Part shown: positions 14,274-26,048 of the stretch, piece by piece
How positions within the stretch are numbered: the first letter of the stretch is position 1
Layout of the letters: each line of letters begins with the position of its first letter
Made by a program: the position numbers and the translations under genes
Notes under the pieces: model-generated
Told to the model about the DNA's origin: nothing
Database searches by the model: none
What the model saw: the letters and a program-made list of their open reading frames with translations, nothing else
Source: an uncultured Eubacteriales bacterium
GTDB lineage: Bacteria > Bacillota > Clostridia > Christensenellales > CAG-138
Length of the DNA stretch: 64,000 bases
Direction of reading: 5' to 3'
NCBI GenBank assembly: GCA_902798825.1
Contig: CADBYI010000011.1
Span: 1-64,000, forward strand

Positions 14274-16608
14274 ACGAAACGCATCCAAATCCCCGCGCCC
14301 CCACCGCCTGAAGCGGTGGTTGTTTGTATGGGCCGCCGTTGTTCTCGTGCCGATCCTGGCCCTCGTCGCCTATGTGATGAGCCGGGACGCCTGGCATATG
14401 CTGGACGAGGAGAAGCTTGGCTACGACGCCCTGTCCGTCCGGATACTGGACGGAGACGATGAGCTCTTCTCCGCCCTGGGCGCCGGCGAGGAACGGCTGC
14501 TCACCCGCATCGGGGATTTGCCGGAGCAGGTGAAGAACGCCTTCATCGCCGCCGAGGACGCCCGGTTCTACGACCACCCGGGGGTGGACGCCGTCCGCAT
14601 CCTGGGGGCCGCCTGGAGCGACCTCAAGGCGGGAGCCTTCGTGGAGGGAGCCAGCACCATCACCCAGCAGCTCATCAAGCTCACCCACCTCTCCAGCCGC
14701 AAGGAGCTTTCCCGAAAGGTGGACGAGGCCATTTTGGCGGTGCAGCTGGAGCGGGTCTACGGCAAGGATCAGATCCTGGAAATGTATCTCAACACGGTCT
14801 ATTTCGGCTCCGGGTACTACGGTCTTGAGACCGCGGCCCGGGGCTATTTCGGCGTCAGCGCAGGGGAGCTGACAGTGGATCAGGCCGCCCTTTTGGCCGG
14901 GGTGCTCAAGTCCCCCGCCCGCTTCGCCCCCCACCGGCGGCCGGAGGCGGCCGTGGGGCGCCGGGGCGTCATCCTCCATCTCATGGCCGAATACGGCATG
15001 ATCTCGGAGGAGGAGGCGGACCAGGCCGCCGCCCGTCCCCTGAGGCTGAAGAAGGACCCCGCCCTGGAGCGGCGGGGCTACTATGTGGACTACGCCCTCC
15101 AGGAGAGCTGCCGCCTGCTGGGGATCACCATGAACCGGCTGCTGACGGGGGGATACACCGTCTACACGGGCATGGATCGACAGGCCCAGTCCCTGTGCGA
15201 GGGCCTGTTTCAAAACGACGGCTACTTCCCCCAGGTGAACGGGGAGAGCGCCCAGGGGGCCCTGTGCCTCATCGACGCCCACACGGGCCATATCAGCGCC
15301 CTGGTGGGCGGCCGGGACGAGGGCGTCGCCTTGGGCTTCAACCGGGCCGTGAACATCCACCGGCAGCCCGGGTCCGTCATCAAGCCCATCCTGGTTTACG
15401 CCCCCGCCCTGGAGGCTGGGTATACGGCGGCGGATATGCTGCTGGACGAGGCGTCCACCTTCGGGGACTACGCCCCCTCCGACGCCAACCGCCGCTATCG
15501 GGGCTGGGTCACCATGCGGGAGGCGGTGACAAGGTCCCTGAACATCCCGGCGGTGGAGCTGTTCGAGCAGCTGGGCATCGGCCGCTGCAAGAGCTTCGCC
15601 CGGCAGCTGGGCATCCCCTTCGACAAAAACGATACCCGCCTGGCGCTGGCCCTCGGGGGCTTCACCTACGGCGTGTCCCCCCAGGAGCTGTGCGCCGCCT
15701 ACGCCGCCTTCGCCGACGGGGGCGTGTATCGGACCCCCATCCTGATCCGTCGGATCGAGGATCAAAACGGCCGGGTTGTCTATGAATCCCATCCCTTCGC
15801 CCGCCGGGTCATGAGCGAGGGCAGCGCCTTTTTGCTGACCAGCATGCTCCAAAGCGTGGTCCAAAGGGGCACGGCCAAGGCCCTGTCGGACCTGCCCATG
15901 GAGGTGGCCGCCAAGACCGGCACCGTGGGGGACGAACGGGGGAATCGGGACGTGTGGCTGGCCGCCTATACGGCGGACCACGCGGCGGTGATCTGGATGG
16001 GCTTCGACGAAAACAGCCACGGCAAGCTCCTGCCCCCGGACTCGGGGGGCGGCGGCTACCCGGCGGCCCTGATGAAGGAGGTGCTGACGGGCCTGTACGC
16101 GGGCCGAACGGCCCCCGTCTTCCGCCAGCCCGACTCCGTGGTCCGGGTGCGTCTGGACAGCTATACCATGGACACCCAGCACGAGACGGTCCTGGCCACG
16201 GCCTACACGCCGGAGAGCTACGGGATATGGGAATACTTCCTCCGGGGCACCGAGCCCACCGAACAGAGCTCCTATTGGTCCGTGCCGGAGCCTCCGGAGG
16301 ATTTGACCCTGTCTCGGGCCGCCGGCTTCGTGACGGTCCGGTTCACGCCCAGGGAGAGCTATATCCGCTACCTCCTCTACCGGGAGAGCGCGGACGGCTA
16401 CGCCACGCTCCTGGCTGCCTTCGAGGGGGCGGACGCCGCCCTGTATACGGACGACGTGTCGGGCCTTTCGGGGACGGTCTCCTACTATGTGATCGGCGTC
16501 CATCCCCAGATCACCGTGGAGGGCGCCCCCCTGGCGGGCCCGGCTTCCAAAAAAGCGTCGCTGTTCCTGTACGCACCGGATTCTTTTCTGAAATCCCCGG
16601 AAAATTGA
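14263..16608 (+). CDS. Class A penicillin-binding protein (glycosyltransferase/transpeptidase)
   Basis: Bifunctional peptidoglycan synthase of 781 residues. A cytosolic basic tail and one transmembrane helix (about 19-38) precede the GT51 domain with catalytic Glu98 in EDARFYDHPG, GASTITQQL at 129-137 and the KDQILEMYLNTVYFG block. The transpeptidase domain has SVIK (Ser371), SLN (425-427) and KTGT (551-554), all intact. A C-terminal fibronectin-III-like domain follows (about 690-770). The forespore-type promoter suggests the role of PbpF/PbpG of B. subtilis, namely building spore germ-cell wall, rather than bulk vegetative synthesis; that part is inference. Confidence 0.9.
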   Translation: MGRKRNASKSPRPHRLKRWLFVWAAVVLVPILALVAYVMSRDAWHMLDEEKLGYDALSVRILDGDDELFSALGAGEERLLTRIGDLPEQVKNAFIAAEDARFYDHPGVDAVRILGAAWSDLKAGAFVEGASTITQQLIKLTHLSSRKELSRKVDEAILAVQLERVYGKDQILEMYLNTVYFGSGYYGLETAARGYFGVSAGELTVDQAALLAGVLKSPARFAPHRRPEAAVGRRGVILHLMAEYGMISEEEADQAAARPLRLKKDPALERRGYYVDYALQESCRLLGITMNRLLTGGYTVYTGMDRQAQSLCEGLFQNDGYFPQVNGESAQGALCLIDAHTGHISALVGGRDEGVALGFNRAVNIHRQPGSVIKPILVYAPALEAGYTAADMLLDEASTFGDYAPSDANRRYRGWVTMREAVTRSLNIPAVELFEQLGIGRCKSFARQLGIPFDKNDTRLALALGGFTYGVSPQELCAAYAAFADGGVYRTPILIRRIEDQNGRVVYESHPFARRVMSEGSAFLLTSMLQSVVQRGTAKALSDLPMEVAAKTGTVGDERGNRDVWLAAYTADHAAVIWMGFDENSHGKLLPPDSGGGGYPAALMKEVLTGLYAGRTAPVFRQPDSVVRVRLDSYTMDTQHETVLATAYTPESYGIWEYFLRGTEPTEQSSYWSVPEPPEDLTLSRAAGFVTVRFTPRESYIRYLLYRESADGYATLLAAFEGADAALYTDDVSGLSGTVSYYVIGVHPQITVEGAPLAGPASKKASLFLYAPDSFLKSPEN

Positions 16609-16641
16609 AATGTTTTTTGCGTGCCGTGCGAAATTAAGAGA

Positions 16642-16670
16642 TTGACTGTTCTTGATAATGATTATATACT
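16642..16670 (+). promoter_or_regulatory. Promoter of the GntR gene
   Basis: TTGACT, 17 nt, TATACT, in an AT-rich spacer that is otherwise unusual for this region. TGATA and TATCA half-sites flank the -10, a possible autoregulatory operator. Confidence 0.75.
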
Positions 16671-16712
16671 ATATTAAAGTATCAGCGCAAACATCATGGA
16701 GAGAGGTGTAGT

Positions 16713-17378
16713 ATGGATTATCGAGAATTGGCGGAATCCGTGGGACCCCGCACCGGCGCGACCCAGGAATGGGTGCTGCGCGTTCTGCGGGAGGGCATCA
16801 TCAGCGGCAAGCTCAAGGGCGGCACCCAGCTCAAGCAGGACGAGGTGTCCGCGGCTTTGACCGTGAGCCATATCCCCGTGCGGGAGGCTCTGCGGCAGTT
16901 GGAGGCCCAGGGGCTGGTGACCATCCATCCCAATCGGGGCTCCACCGTGACCCAGCTCAGTCGCTCCAATCTGGAGGATATGATGGAGATTCGGGCCAGC
17001 ATCTCCTATTACATCGCTCGGCGGGCCATCCCCCTGCTGACCGCGGAGGATCTGGACGAGCTCCAGACCGTCATCGAGGAGCAGAAGGCGGCGTCGGACC
17101 TGTTCGAGGAGGAGCGGCTCAACTATAAATTTCACGAGGTGCTGACCCGCCGGGCCAAGAACAAGGTGGCGGATAAGTTCATCGAGCTCATCCACTGGAA
17201 CGCGGATCGGTATCTCAGGGACGCCCTGTATTCGGACCCCAACCGCCGCGGCCAGTCCATCAGCGAGCACCAGGCCATTTTGGACGCCTGCCGGGAAGGG
17301 GACGCGGAGAAGGCCAGCGGCCTGCTCCACGACCACATTCTGGAGGCCCGGGCCTACATCCCCGAGGATTTGGATTAA
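16713..17378 (+). CDS. GntR-family regulator, FadR/FCD subgroup
   Basis: 221 residues. The N-terminal winged helix (LKQDEVSAALTVSHIPVREALRQLEAQGLV, seen in parts as VSHIPVREALRQLE) is followed by an all-helical FCD ligand-binding domain, with histidines (KFHEVLTRR, LLHDHILEAR) placed for metal coordination. FCD members usually sense carboxylates or sugar acids; the ligand is unknown. The SD is GAGAGGTG. No obvious target operon lies next to it: it converges on the germination operon, and its stop overlaps the last gene of that operon. Confidence 0.88.
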   Translation: MDYRELAESVGPRTGATQEWVLRVLREGIISGKLKGGTQLKQDEVSAALTVSHIPVREALRQLEAQGLVTIHPNRGSTVTQLSRSNLEDMMEIRASISYYIARRAIPLLTAEDLDELQTVIEEQKAASDLFEEERLNYKFHEVLTRRAKNKVADKFIELIHWNADRYLRDALYSDPNRRGQSISEHQAILDACREGDAEKASGLLHDHILEARAYIPEDLD

Positions 17379-17542
17379 GTGTTGATCCGATAGTGGATCA
17401 GCAGGGCCAGCAGGCCCGCATCCACCAGCAGCAAACACCATATGGGCAGGGCGGCCGCGATGCCGCCCTTTTTCATGCGAAAAAAACCATAGGCCGCCCC
17501 ATAGACGAGGACGGCGGCCGCCGTCAGCAAAAACAGACCCAT
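17375..17542 (-). CDS. Small two-helix membrane protein, putative germinant-receptor D subunit
   Basis: 55 residues, found by reading downstream of the GerC-type gene. ATG with AAGGAG 7 nt before it. Two hydrophobic helices (GLFLLTAAAVLVYGAAYGFF and a C-terminal PIWCLLLVDAGLLALLIHY) are joined by RMKKGG. It begins 12 nt after the gerC-type stop. Size, topology and position match the small D proteins described next to gerA-type operons in Bacillus, which modulate receptor function. Assignment is by analogy. Confidence 0.65.
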   Translation of the reverse strand: MGLFLLTAAAVLVYGAAYGFFRMKKGGIAAALPIWCLLLVDAGLLALLIHYRINT

Positions 17543-17554
17543 CCTCTTTCTCCT

Positions 17555-18718
17555 TCACTCCAGGGCCGGGTCATGAGGGCTGTGGCTCAGCTTCACCCGG
17601 ACGGTGAAGGTCGCCTCCACGTCCCGCAGCCAGCCGGTGGACCCAAAGGCCGCCCATTCTTCCCAGCTATGAAAGGCGCGGATGGCCTCCCGCCCCACCC
17701 CGAACACGTCCGCGCCTGCCCGGGCGGTGGCCCGGAACACCCGGTCCATCTCCGCCGCCAGATACCCCTGGACGGCGTCGATCAGCTCCCTGGCGTCCAC
17801 ATCCAGCCGGGTGGGGTCCTCCAGATCCGCTTCCAGGAACACTTCACAGCCAAAGCGCCCCTTTGACCAGCTTCTTTTGGGCCGATTCAGGGCATAGAGG
17901 GCCAGATCGATCGTGCCCTCCCCCCAGGGCAGGCTCACGTGGCCCGCCCGAAAGGTCCCCTTGGCCATGAGGACCAGCATGGTGTGCTGGCCGGAAAGGA
18001 CCCCCACCATCCGATCCCCGGCGAAGACGGCGCTGCCGGACAGGGTGGTTTTGAGCTGGCCCTCCCCCAGAAGGCCGCCGCCCAGATAGGGATAGGGCTG
18101 ACCTGCGGCCATGTCTTCCTCCAACGCCCCGCCCGTCAAAGCGGCATAGGGCAGCAGGGCGTCCTCGGTGTGGGTATGAAAGGCCTCCCGCATGCCGCTA
18201 AGGCCCCAGTCCTCCACATAGCCGTAGTTCTCCTCGAACAGCGTCACGTTGGCCTTCAGCCGGTTCATGCTGGGGTCCCCCGGGCTGACGAGGCCCGAAA
18301 GGGCGCTTCGCATATCCCCCTTCACCACCATGACCCACACGTTCTGCCGTATCTTCAGGCGGCTCAAAGCCCCCTCCGTCACGGCCTCGATCTCCCCCGC
18401 CTCCGCCAGCTCCCGAGAAAAGACCAGCAGGGTGGTGCGCTCAAAGGACAGCTGGGCAGGCAGGGCCCCGGAAAGGGCGTCGACGGCGGCAAAGAGGCTT
18501 CGCTCCTCGGCGCTGACCATGGACACCTGGCCCCGGTCGGCCTCCGCCTCCCCCTGTCCGGCGGTGTCCTGGTTCAAAAGGAACACGAACCGATAGGGCA
18601 GGGTGTTCCCCCGCTCCACCCCTATGTCCAGCACATAGCAGTATCGGTCCAGGGGCACCCCCCGCAAGCACCCGCACAGCAGGGACAGCAGCAGCACAAG
18701 AGGGATCGCCCGCTTCAT
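17555..18718 (-). CDS. gerKC: Spore germination lipoprotein, Ger(x)C family
   Basis: C subunit of a nutrient germinant receptor. Signal peptide with lipobox LLCGC (Cys near 17), then the conserved RYCYVLDIGVERG start of the mature domain, a RTTLLVFSRELA segment and the typical long C-terminal domain ending VKLSHSPHDPALE. 387 residues, normal length. Start at ATG 18718, overlapping the gerKB stop (ATGA). The GerK name is used for the family; which germinant is sensed cannot be told. Confidence 0.9.
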   Translation of the reverse strand: MKRAIPLVLLLSLLCGCLRGVPLDRYCYVLDIGVERGNTLPYRFVFLLNQDTAGQGEAEADRGQVSMVSAEERSLFAAVDALSGALPAQLSFERTTLLVFSRELAEAGEIEAVTEGALSRLKIRQNVWVMVVKGDMRSALSGLVSPGDPSMNRLKANVTLFEENYGYVEDWGLSGMREAFHTHTEDALLPYAALTGGALEEDMAAGQPYPYLGGGLLGEGQLKTTLSGSAVFAGDRMVGVLSGQHTMLVLMAKGTFRAGHVSLPWGEGTIDLALYALNRPKRSWSKGRFGCEVFLEADLEDPTRLDVDARELIDAVQGYLAAEMDRVFRATARAGADVFGVGREAIRAFHSWEEWAAFGSTGWLRDVEATFTVRVKLSHSPHDPALE

Positions 18719-19794
18719 CGGCCCCCCCCAAGCAGCATGGATCGGCCCAGCACCAGGCCCAGGGGGACGAGGAGCAGCAGATACCCCTGCCGATAGATCC
18801 AGCGCACAAGGGATTGAACAGGCTCGGCGTCGAAGGTGAAGAGCAAAGCCAGCCCCGCCGCCAGAAGGGAGAGCAGGGCCCCCACGGGCCGGATGTCCTC
18901 CACCCCCGTGACCCGGCACAAAAGCAGGGAAGCCCCATAGGTATAGAAGGCGACCGCCACCAGCCCCGTCATGACCCACAGAAACAGCACCAGCACGTCC
19001 AGCCGCAGCCCCAATCGCTCCTGCCGGGCGGCCATGGTCATGCAAAAGACGGGGCTGCTCAAGGCGGCCATGTCCGGTCCGAAGAAGGTGAGCCCCAGGC
19101 CCAGCTGCATAAGGGTCGCCCCGGCGCCGCCCAGCAGCAGGCCCCGCCGGACGCCGTCCACGGTATGCTTTTGGCCCTGACAGCCCCGCCCCGCCACATA
19201 CAAGGCCACGCCCGGGGGCAAAAAGCGAAGCAGGGCCTCCCTCGTCTGGTCCCAAAAGGCGGAAAAGCCCGGGCTGAACAGAGGGTATAGATGGCTGAGC
19301 CGAAAGGCCGGGGCCGCCAGCAGCAGCGTCAGCCCCAGGGCCAGGGCGCCGGGGATCAGCAGGAGCTTGGCCATGCGGGCCACGCACTCCATGCCCGACA
19401 GGACCAGGGGGAGCAGCACCCCCAGCAGATAGAGGACGATGGGCACGTAGTCCGCCTCCACGAAGATATACCGCTCCATGGCGACGGCGAAGCGAAGCAG
19501 GGGCAAGGCCCCCGCCAGCACCAGGGCGAGGACCAGCGGCAGGGCCAATAGGGGCCCAAGGCCCCCCGAAAGCAGGTCCCCCAAATCCCTGCACCCCCGC
19601 CGTTCCATGGCCCCGCCCAGGAACCTTAGCATGCCCAACCCCAGCAGGGCCCCGGCGGCGGTGGCCATATAGCACACGTTTCCCCGAGCGAAGGTCTCCC
19701 CCACGTTCAGGCTGAAGGTGCCGGAGACGAGGGCGGCAAGGCCCACCGCCGAGGCGCTCTCCTGGAGGCCGAAGCGGCCCAGTCGCAGGCTCAT
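18715..19794 (-). CDS. gerKB: Spore germination protein, GerB (APC-transporter) family
   Basis: B subunit, the membrane protein thought to bind the germinant. 359 residues with about ten hydrophobic segments. It overlaps gerKA and gerKC by 4 nt each, indicating strict coupling. The family resemblance is overall (GerAB/ArcD/ProY fold), including the N-terminal LVSGTFSLNVGETFA region. Confidence 0.9.
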   Translation of the reverse strand: MSLRLGRFGLQESASAVGLAALVSGTFSLNVGETFARGNVCYMATAAGALLGLGMLRFLGGAMERRGCRDLGDLLSGGLGPLLALPLVLALVLAGALPLLRFAVAMERYIFVEADYVPIVLYLLGVLLPLVLSGMECVARMAKLLLIPGALALGLTLLLAAPAFRLSHLYPLFSPGFSAFWDQTREALLRFLPPGVALYVAGRGCQGQKHTVDGVRRGLLLGGAGATLMQLGLGLTFFGPDMAALSSPVFCMTMAARQERLGLRLDVLVLFLWVMTGLVAVAFYTYGASLLLCRVTGVEDIRPVGALLSLLAAGLALLFTFDAEPVQSLVRWIYRQGYLLLLVPLGLVLGRSMLLGGGR

Positions 19795-21380
19795 AGCCCC
19801 GCCTCCCCGTTAAGATCGTCCTGTGTCCTCCCCTGTCCCCTGATATCGCCCCGAAAGAGCAGGGACTCCCGAGCCACGGTCTTCGGCGCATAGGGGGCGA
19901 GAAAGGGCACCCCGAAGGACTTTTGATCCGCCAGGAGGATGAGGGCCACCATGATCCCGCAGGCAAGGCCCAGCAGGCCCCCCAGAAGGGCCAGCAGGCA
20001 CAGGGCCACCCGGTAATGGGCCACGGCGATCTGCAGGTCGTAGTTGGGGATGACGAAGTTCCCGAGCCCCGTCAGGGCCACGATGATCAGGGCCACGGTG
20101 GAGACGAAGTTGGCCGACACCGCCGCCTGGCCCAGGATAAGGCCGCCGATGATGCCCACGGTTTGGCCCACGGCCCCCGGCACCCGGACGCCCGCCTCCC
20201 GCACCAGCTGGAACACCAGCAGCAAAAAGACCATCTCCGCCCCCATGGGCAGAAACACCAGCCTTCGGGAGGCGATGACCGTGGAGAGGATATCGCTGGA
20301 CAGCAGCCCCTGGTGATGATAGGCGAGGGCCAGGAAATAGGCGGGCAGGAACACGGATACCGCCGCCCCGAAGAGCCGAACGAACCGAAGGATGGTCCCG
20401 GCGGGGCGGCGCAGATAGCTGTCCTCGGGGGTGAGCAGCAGGCCCCACAGGGTCACGGGCAGGATCAGGGCCTGGGGGCTCCCCTCCACCAGGATGACCG
20501 CCTTTCCGGCCATGACGGCCTGGGCCGCCCGATCCGGCCGCTCGGTGAGCAGGGTCTGGGGCACCGGGGACCAGGGCCGATCCTCGATCCGCTGGCCCAG
20601 GGTCCCGGCGGACAAAAGCAGGTCCGGCTTCACCCGGGCAAGGCGCCTTTTGATCTCGCCAAGCAAGGCCTCGCTGCACACGCCGCCCAGATAGCACAGG
20701 GCGATCTTCACGTTGTTTTGGCTGCCCAAATCCCGAAATTCGCACACGAAATCCGTCCGCCGCAGGATGCGCCGAAGGAGGGTGATGCTGATGCGCAGAT
20801 TCTCGTGGAAGGCCTCGCTGGGGCCTATGACCGTGCTCTCGTTCTGGGCCGTGCCCACGCCCCGGCCGGCGTAGCCCCGGGTGTCCAGGAGCACCGCCTC
20901 CCCCGCCCCCTCCAGGAGCACCGCCGTCCGCCCCTCCAAAATGGCCGAGACCACCTGGGCCCAGCGGTCCGTCCTCTCCGCCTCCTGAAGGGAAAAGACC
21001 TGATGGAGGGCATAGTCGACGAGGTTTTGGCCCCGGGTCGGCCGAGGGGCGGCCATGGCCTGCTTCAGGATGAAATCGCTGATCTCCTCCCCATCCGCCA
21101 TGCCGTTGAGAAAGACGGCCAGAGCGTCCACCGACCCGCAGAGGCGAAAGGCCCGCAAGATAAGGTCCGTGTTCACCTCGGTGAAGAAGGCCGCCGCCAG
21201 CCACCGCCGGCTCTCCTTCAGGCGCCGGGGCACGGGGCGCTCGTCCCGCATCTCGGGGACGGGCGGCTGATTTTGCCCATGAAAGAAGGACGGCTGCCCC
21301 GCCTCCGTTTCCAGGAGTTCGAATCTGCCGTCCGGTTCGTCAAAGCGGAGCTTCCGCCCGATGGTCTCAAAAAGCTTCAT
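19791..21380 (-). CDS. gerKA: Spore germination protein, GerA family
   Basis: A subunit, now known in the family to form an oligomeric channel. 529 residues: an N-terminal cytosolic domain (with TDLILRAF and the VLLDTRGYAGRGVGTAQNESTVIGPSEAF-type block, here VIGPSEAFHENLR), then C-terminal membrane helices and a basic tail. First gene of gerKA-KB-KC plus the small D-like gene. No SD is visible close to the ATG; a G-rich stretch (GGGGGAGGGGG) lies about 22 nt upstream. A sporulation promoter is expected, but I could not identify one convincingly. Confidence 0.92.
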   Translation of the reverse strand: MKLFETIGRKLRFDEPDGRFELLETEAGQPSFFHGQNQPPVPEMRDERPVPRRLKESRRWLAAAFFTEVNTDLILRAFRLCGSVDALAVFLNGMADGEEISDFILKQAMAAPRPTRGQNLVDYALHQVFSLQEAERTDRWAQVVSAILEGRTAVLLEGAGEAVLLDTRGYAGRGVGTAQNESTVIGPSEAFHENLRISITLLRRILRRTDFVCEFRDLGSQNNVKIALCYLGGVCSEALLGEIKRRLARVKPDLLLSAGTLGQRIEDRPWSPVPQTLLTERPDRAAQAVMAGKAVILVEGSPQALILPVTLWGLLLTPEDSYLRRPAGTILRFVRLFGAAVSVFLPAYFLALAYHHQGLLSSDILSTVIASRRLVFLPMGAEMVFLLLVFQLVREAGVRVPGAVGQTVGIIGGLILGQAAVSANFVSTVALIIVALTGLGNFVIPNYDLQIAVAHYRVALCLLALLGGLLGLACGIMVALILLADQKSFGVPFLAPYAPKTVARESLLFRGDIRGQGRTQDDLNGEAGL

Positions 21381-21416
21381 GGGGAGAGTGTAGACACATC
21401 CCCCTCCCCCTATTCC

Positions 21417-22139
21417 CTATCGAAGGAGCAAAAAGGCGTGAACCTGTTCCCCGTCCTCATCCTTCAGGGCCAGGACCCGGTCCGCCCCGGCCTGACCGTA
21501 GGCGGCCGTGATCCGCTGTCCCGGGCGGATCTCCCGGCGATAGACCAGGGTGAAGTCCCCGAAGCGGTCCATGTCCTCGTCCTTTGGCAGGGCCTCCTGG
21601 AACAAATCCAGATAGGCCACGTTATGCACGTGGTCGTTGCAGTCGATCATGGCCCGGGTCACCTGGACCGGCACGGTCCGCACCGGCTGAAAGGCGGGGC
21701 ACTCCCGGGGAAAGGCGTAGCCCGGGAAGGTCTGCTTGTCCGGCTCCGGGCCGTAAGGCTCCACGATCTCGGGGGTCATGCGCAGAATGTGGGTGTTGTG
21801 CTCGTCCAGCACCAGCCAGCTGGAGGTGGCCCTGGCCGCCAGGGTCCCCTGCTGATCATAGAGCATAAAATCCCGGCTGGTCTGCAGCCGCCCAAAGCCG
21901 CTGGACCAGGTGACGCCGTGAACGGTCTCGGAAAGCAGGGGCCGGCGCTCCACGATCATCCGCCAGCCCACCACCATCCAGGACAGGCCGCATTTTTCCC
22001 TGTCCATAAGCCCCTGGCCGATCCGATTCCCATGGAGGCAGGCCAGGTTGGTGAGCATGGTCAAAAAGCCCTTGTTGGACAGCTGAAAGCCGGCGCCCGT
22101 GTCCTCCAGACGCACTAAGAAATCCTGTTTAATCTGCAT
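21417..22139 (-). CDS. Acyl-ACP thioesterase
   Basis: Hot-dog fold enzyme releasing fatty acids from acyl carrier protein. 240 residues with two hot-dog halves: the first includes GLMDREKCGLSWMVVGWRM, the second DCNDHVHNVAYLDLFQEAL (family N-x-H-x-x-N pattern). Bacterial members are found in anaerobes and supply free fatty acids. SD GGAG lies about 9 nt before the ATG. It sits between the SGNH gene and the germination operon, in the same direction, 36 nt before gerKA. Confidence 0.85.
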   Translation of the reverse strand: MQIKQDFLVRLEDTGAGFQLSNKGFLTMLTNLACLHGNRIGQGLMDREKCGLSWMVVGWRMIVERRPLLSETVHGVTWSSGFGRLQTSRDFMLYDQQGTLAARATSSWLVLDEHNTHILRMTPEIVEPYGPEPDKQTFPGYAFPRECPAFQPVRTVPVQVTRAMIDCNDHVHNVAYLDLFQEALPKDEDMDRFGDFTLVYRREIRPGQRITAAYGQAGADRVLALKDEDGEQVHAFLLLR

Positions 22140-22173
22140 AAATATTCTCCGTATGCGCTCAATATACAGCCGA

Positions 22174-23142
22174 TCACGGGATCAAAGTCACGGGCGCGTC
22201 CACCTGCAGCTCCGCCCCGGGATACAGCCTTTGGGCGGCGTAGAGCCGCAGGGCCCGCAGCCAGACGGCGGCGCCGTCCGCGCTCAGATGGAAGCCTCCG
22301 TCGGAATAGCCCGGCTTCATGTATCCCTTTTCGTCCATAAACAGGGCGGTGAAATCGTAGAACCCCACCTGACGCTCCTCGCATATGCGGCGCAGCTCCC
22401 CGTTGAAGCCGTTCCAATTCTCGATCTTGAGACCCCTCTCCCGGCAGAACGCGCTGGTCACCGGCAGGACCGCCTGGATGACGAGCTCGGTGTCCGGGCA
22501 CTTTTCCCGGATCACCTCGATGAGATCGACGAAGTTCTCCTCCACGTCCGCCCACTTACGATATCCAAGATCGTTGAGTCCCAGAAGGACGAAGGCCTTT
22601 TTGGCCCCCATGGCGTTGATGCCGCCGGTGACGGAGACGGCCTTGCCCCGATAGGTGAAATGGATCTTGAGGCTGCTAAGATCCCGACAGGCATTCTTCA
22701 CGCTCATGGACGCGGTCCCCATGAAGCCGGCCGACCCCAGGGCCTTGACGCCGGCGGCCCGCTGCCGCCCGATATAGTTGGAAAAGCCCTTGGTCAGGGA
22801 GTCGCCGATGATGACCGCGCCGTCGAAATAGCTGTCGAATTCCCCGGCGCTGAGCCGCTCCTCCGTGATGGGCTCCGGCGTGGGCGTGGGGGTCGGCGTC
22901 GGCGTAGGCGTGGGCGTGGGCGTGGGGGTCGGCGTCGCCGTGGGCGTAGGCGTGGGCGTGGGGGTCGGCGTCGGTGTGGGGGTGGCCGTGGGGTCAGGGG
23001 TGGGCACCTGGGTGTCCACGGGCGCCACGGTGGCGGTCAGCGCCTCCCCCACAGCGGGCGAAGAAACGGACGTGTCCCGGCAACCGAAGAGCAGGCCTGC
23101 CGCCAGCAGACCCGCCATGACCCAAACCATCCGACGCCTCAT
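22174..23142 (-). CDS. Secreted SGNH/GDSL hydrolase lipoprotein with a Pro-Thr linker
   Basis: A lipoprotein signal peptide ([12 protein letters not shown], lipobox Cys near residue 21) is followed by about 40 residues of almost pure Pro-Thr dipeptides (about 50-88) and an SGNH hydrolase domain. That domain shows the GDS block [12 protein letters not shown] near residue 110, the LLGLNDLG block and a terminal DGGFHLS with the catalytic Asp-His pair, spaced one residue wider than the usual DGxH. Likely an esterase or deacetylase acting on envelope polymers, tethered to the membrane by the linker. ATG 23142 has AAAGGAGG at 6 nt. Confidence 0.88.
   Translation of the reverse strand: MRRRMVWVMAGLLAAGLLFGCRDTSVSSPAVGEALTATVAPVDTQVPTPDPTATPTPTPTPTPTPTPTATPTPTPTPTPTPTPTPTPTPEPITEERLSAGEFDSYFDGAVIIGDSLTKGFSNYIGRQRAAGVKALGSAGFMGTASMSVKNACRDLSSLKIHFTYRGKAVSVTGGINAMGAKKAFVLLGLNDLGYRKWADVEENFVDLIEVIREKCPDTELVIQAVLPVTSAFCRERGLKIENWNGFNGELRRICEERQVGFYDFTALFMDEKGYMKPGYSDGGFHLSADGAAVWLRALRLYAAQRLYPGAELQVDAPVTLIP
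22878..22992. repeat. Hexanucleotide repeat coding for (Pro-Thr)n
   Basis: About 18 imperfect 6-bp units (GTGGGC/GTCGGC/GTAGGC on the + strand). Because each unit is two codons, slippage changes linker length without breaking the frame. Confidence 0.85.
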
Positions 23143-23171
23143 ACCGCGCCTCCTTTTCCGAATTAACGGGT

Positions 23172-23200
23172 AGTATATCACAACCTGTCGAAGATAGCAA
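23172..23200 (-). promoter_or_regulatory. Promoter of the SGNH hydrolase gene
   Basis: Read leftward: TTGCTA, 17 nt, TATACT with TG one base upstream (extended -10). Confidence 0.7.
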
Positions 23201-23208
23201 CCACAGGA

Positions 23209-23238
23209 AAGGGGCGCAGCCCGAAAGCTGCGCCCCTT
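23209..23238 (-). terminator. Terminator of ppdK
   Basis: A perfect 12-bp stem (AAGGGGCGCAGC / GCTGCGCCCCTT, 6-nt loop) lies 29 nt past the ppdK stop, followed by TTCC. Confidence 0.75.
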
Positions 23239-23267
23239 GGTCAACGTATGCGATGGTTTGGGATTGT

Positions 23268-25901
<2,634 letters not shown>

Positions 25902-25935
25902 TTCCTCCCGTTCAAGATTTGGTTTGGAACGATTT

Positions 25936-25964
25936 ATTATAGCAGCCCATCGACAGGATTGCAA
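25936..25964 (-). promoter_or_regulatory. Promoter of ppdK
   Basis: Read leftward: TTGCAA, 17 nt, TATAAT with TG one base upstream. One of the strongest promoters in the window. Confidence 0.85.
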
Positions 25965-26008
25965 GGTTTTTTCATTCGTTTACACGCCTGCTGCAGAAAA
26001 TTATGCAC

Positions 26009-26034
26009 AAAAAAGGGAGGCTGAGCCGCCTCCC
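26009..26034 (-). terminator. Terminator of the yqfC-recO-AEC operon
   Basis: A 7-bp stem (GGGAGGC / GCCTCCC, 6-nt loop) followed by six T residues. Confidence 0.8.
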
Positions 26035-26048
26035 GGTATATCGACTTG

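Noticed and set aside
22878..22992. Short regular repeats resembling a CRISPR array
   Set aside because: The units are 6 bp with no spacers and code for Pro-Thr in an intact lipoprotein gene.
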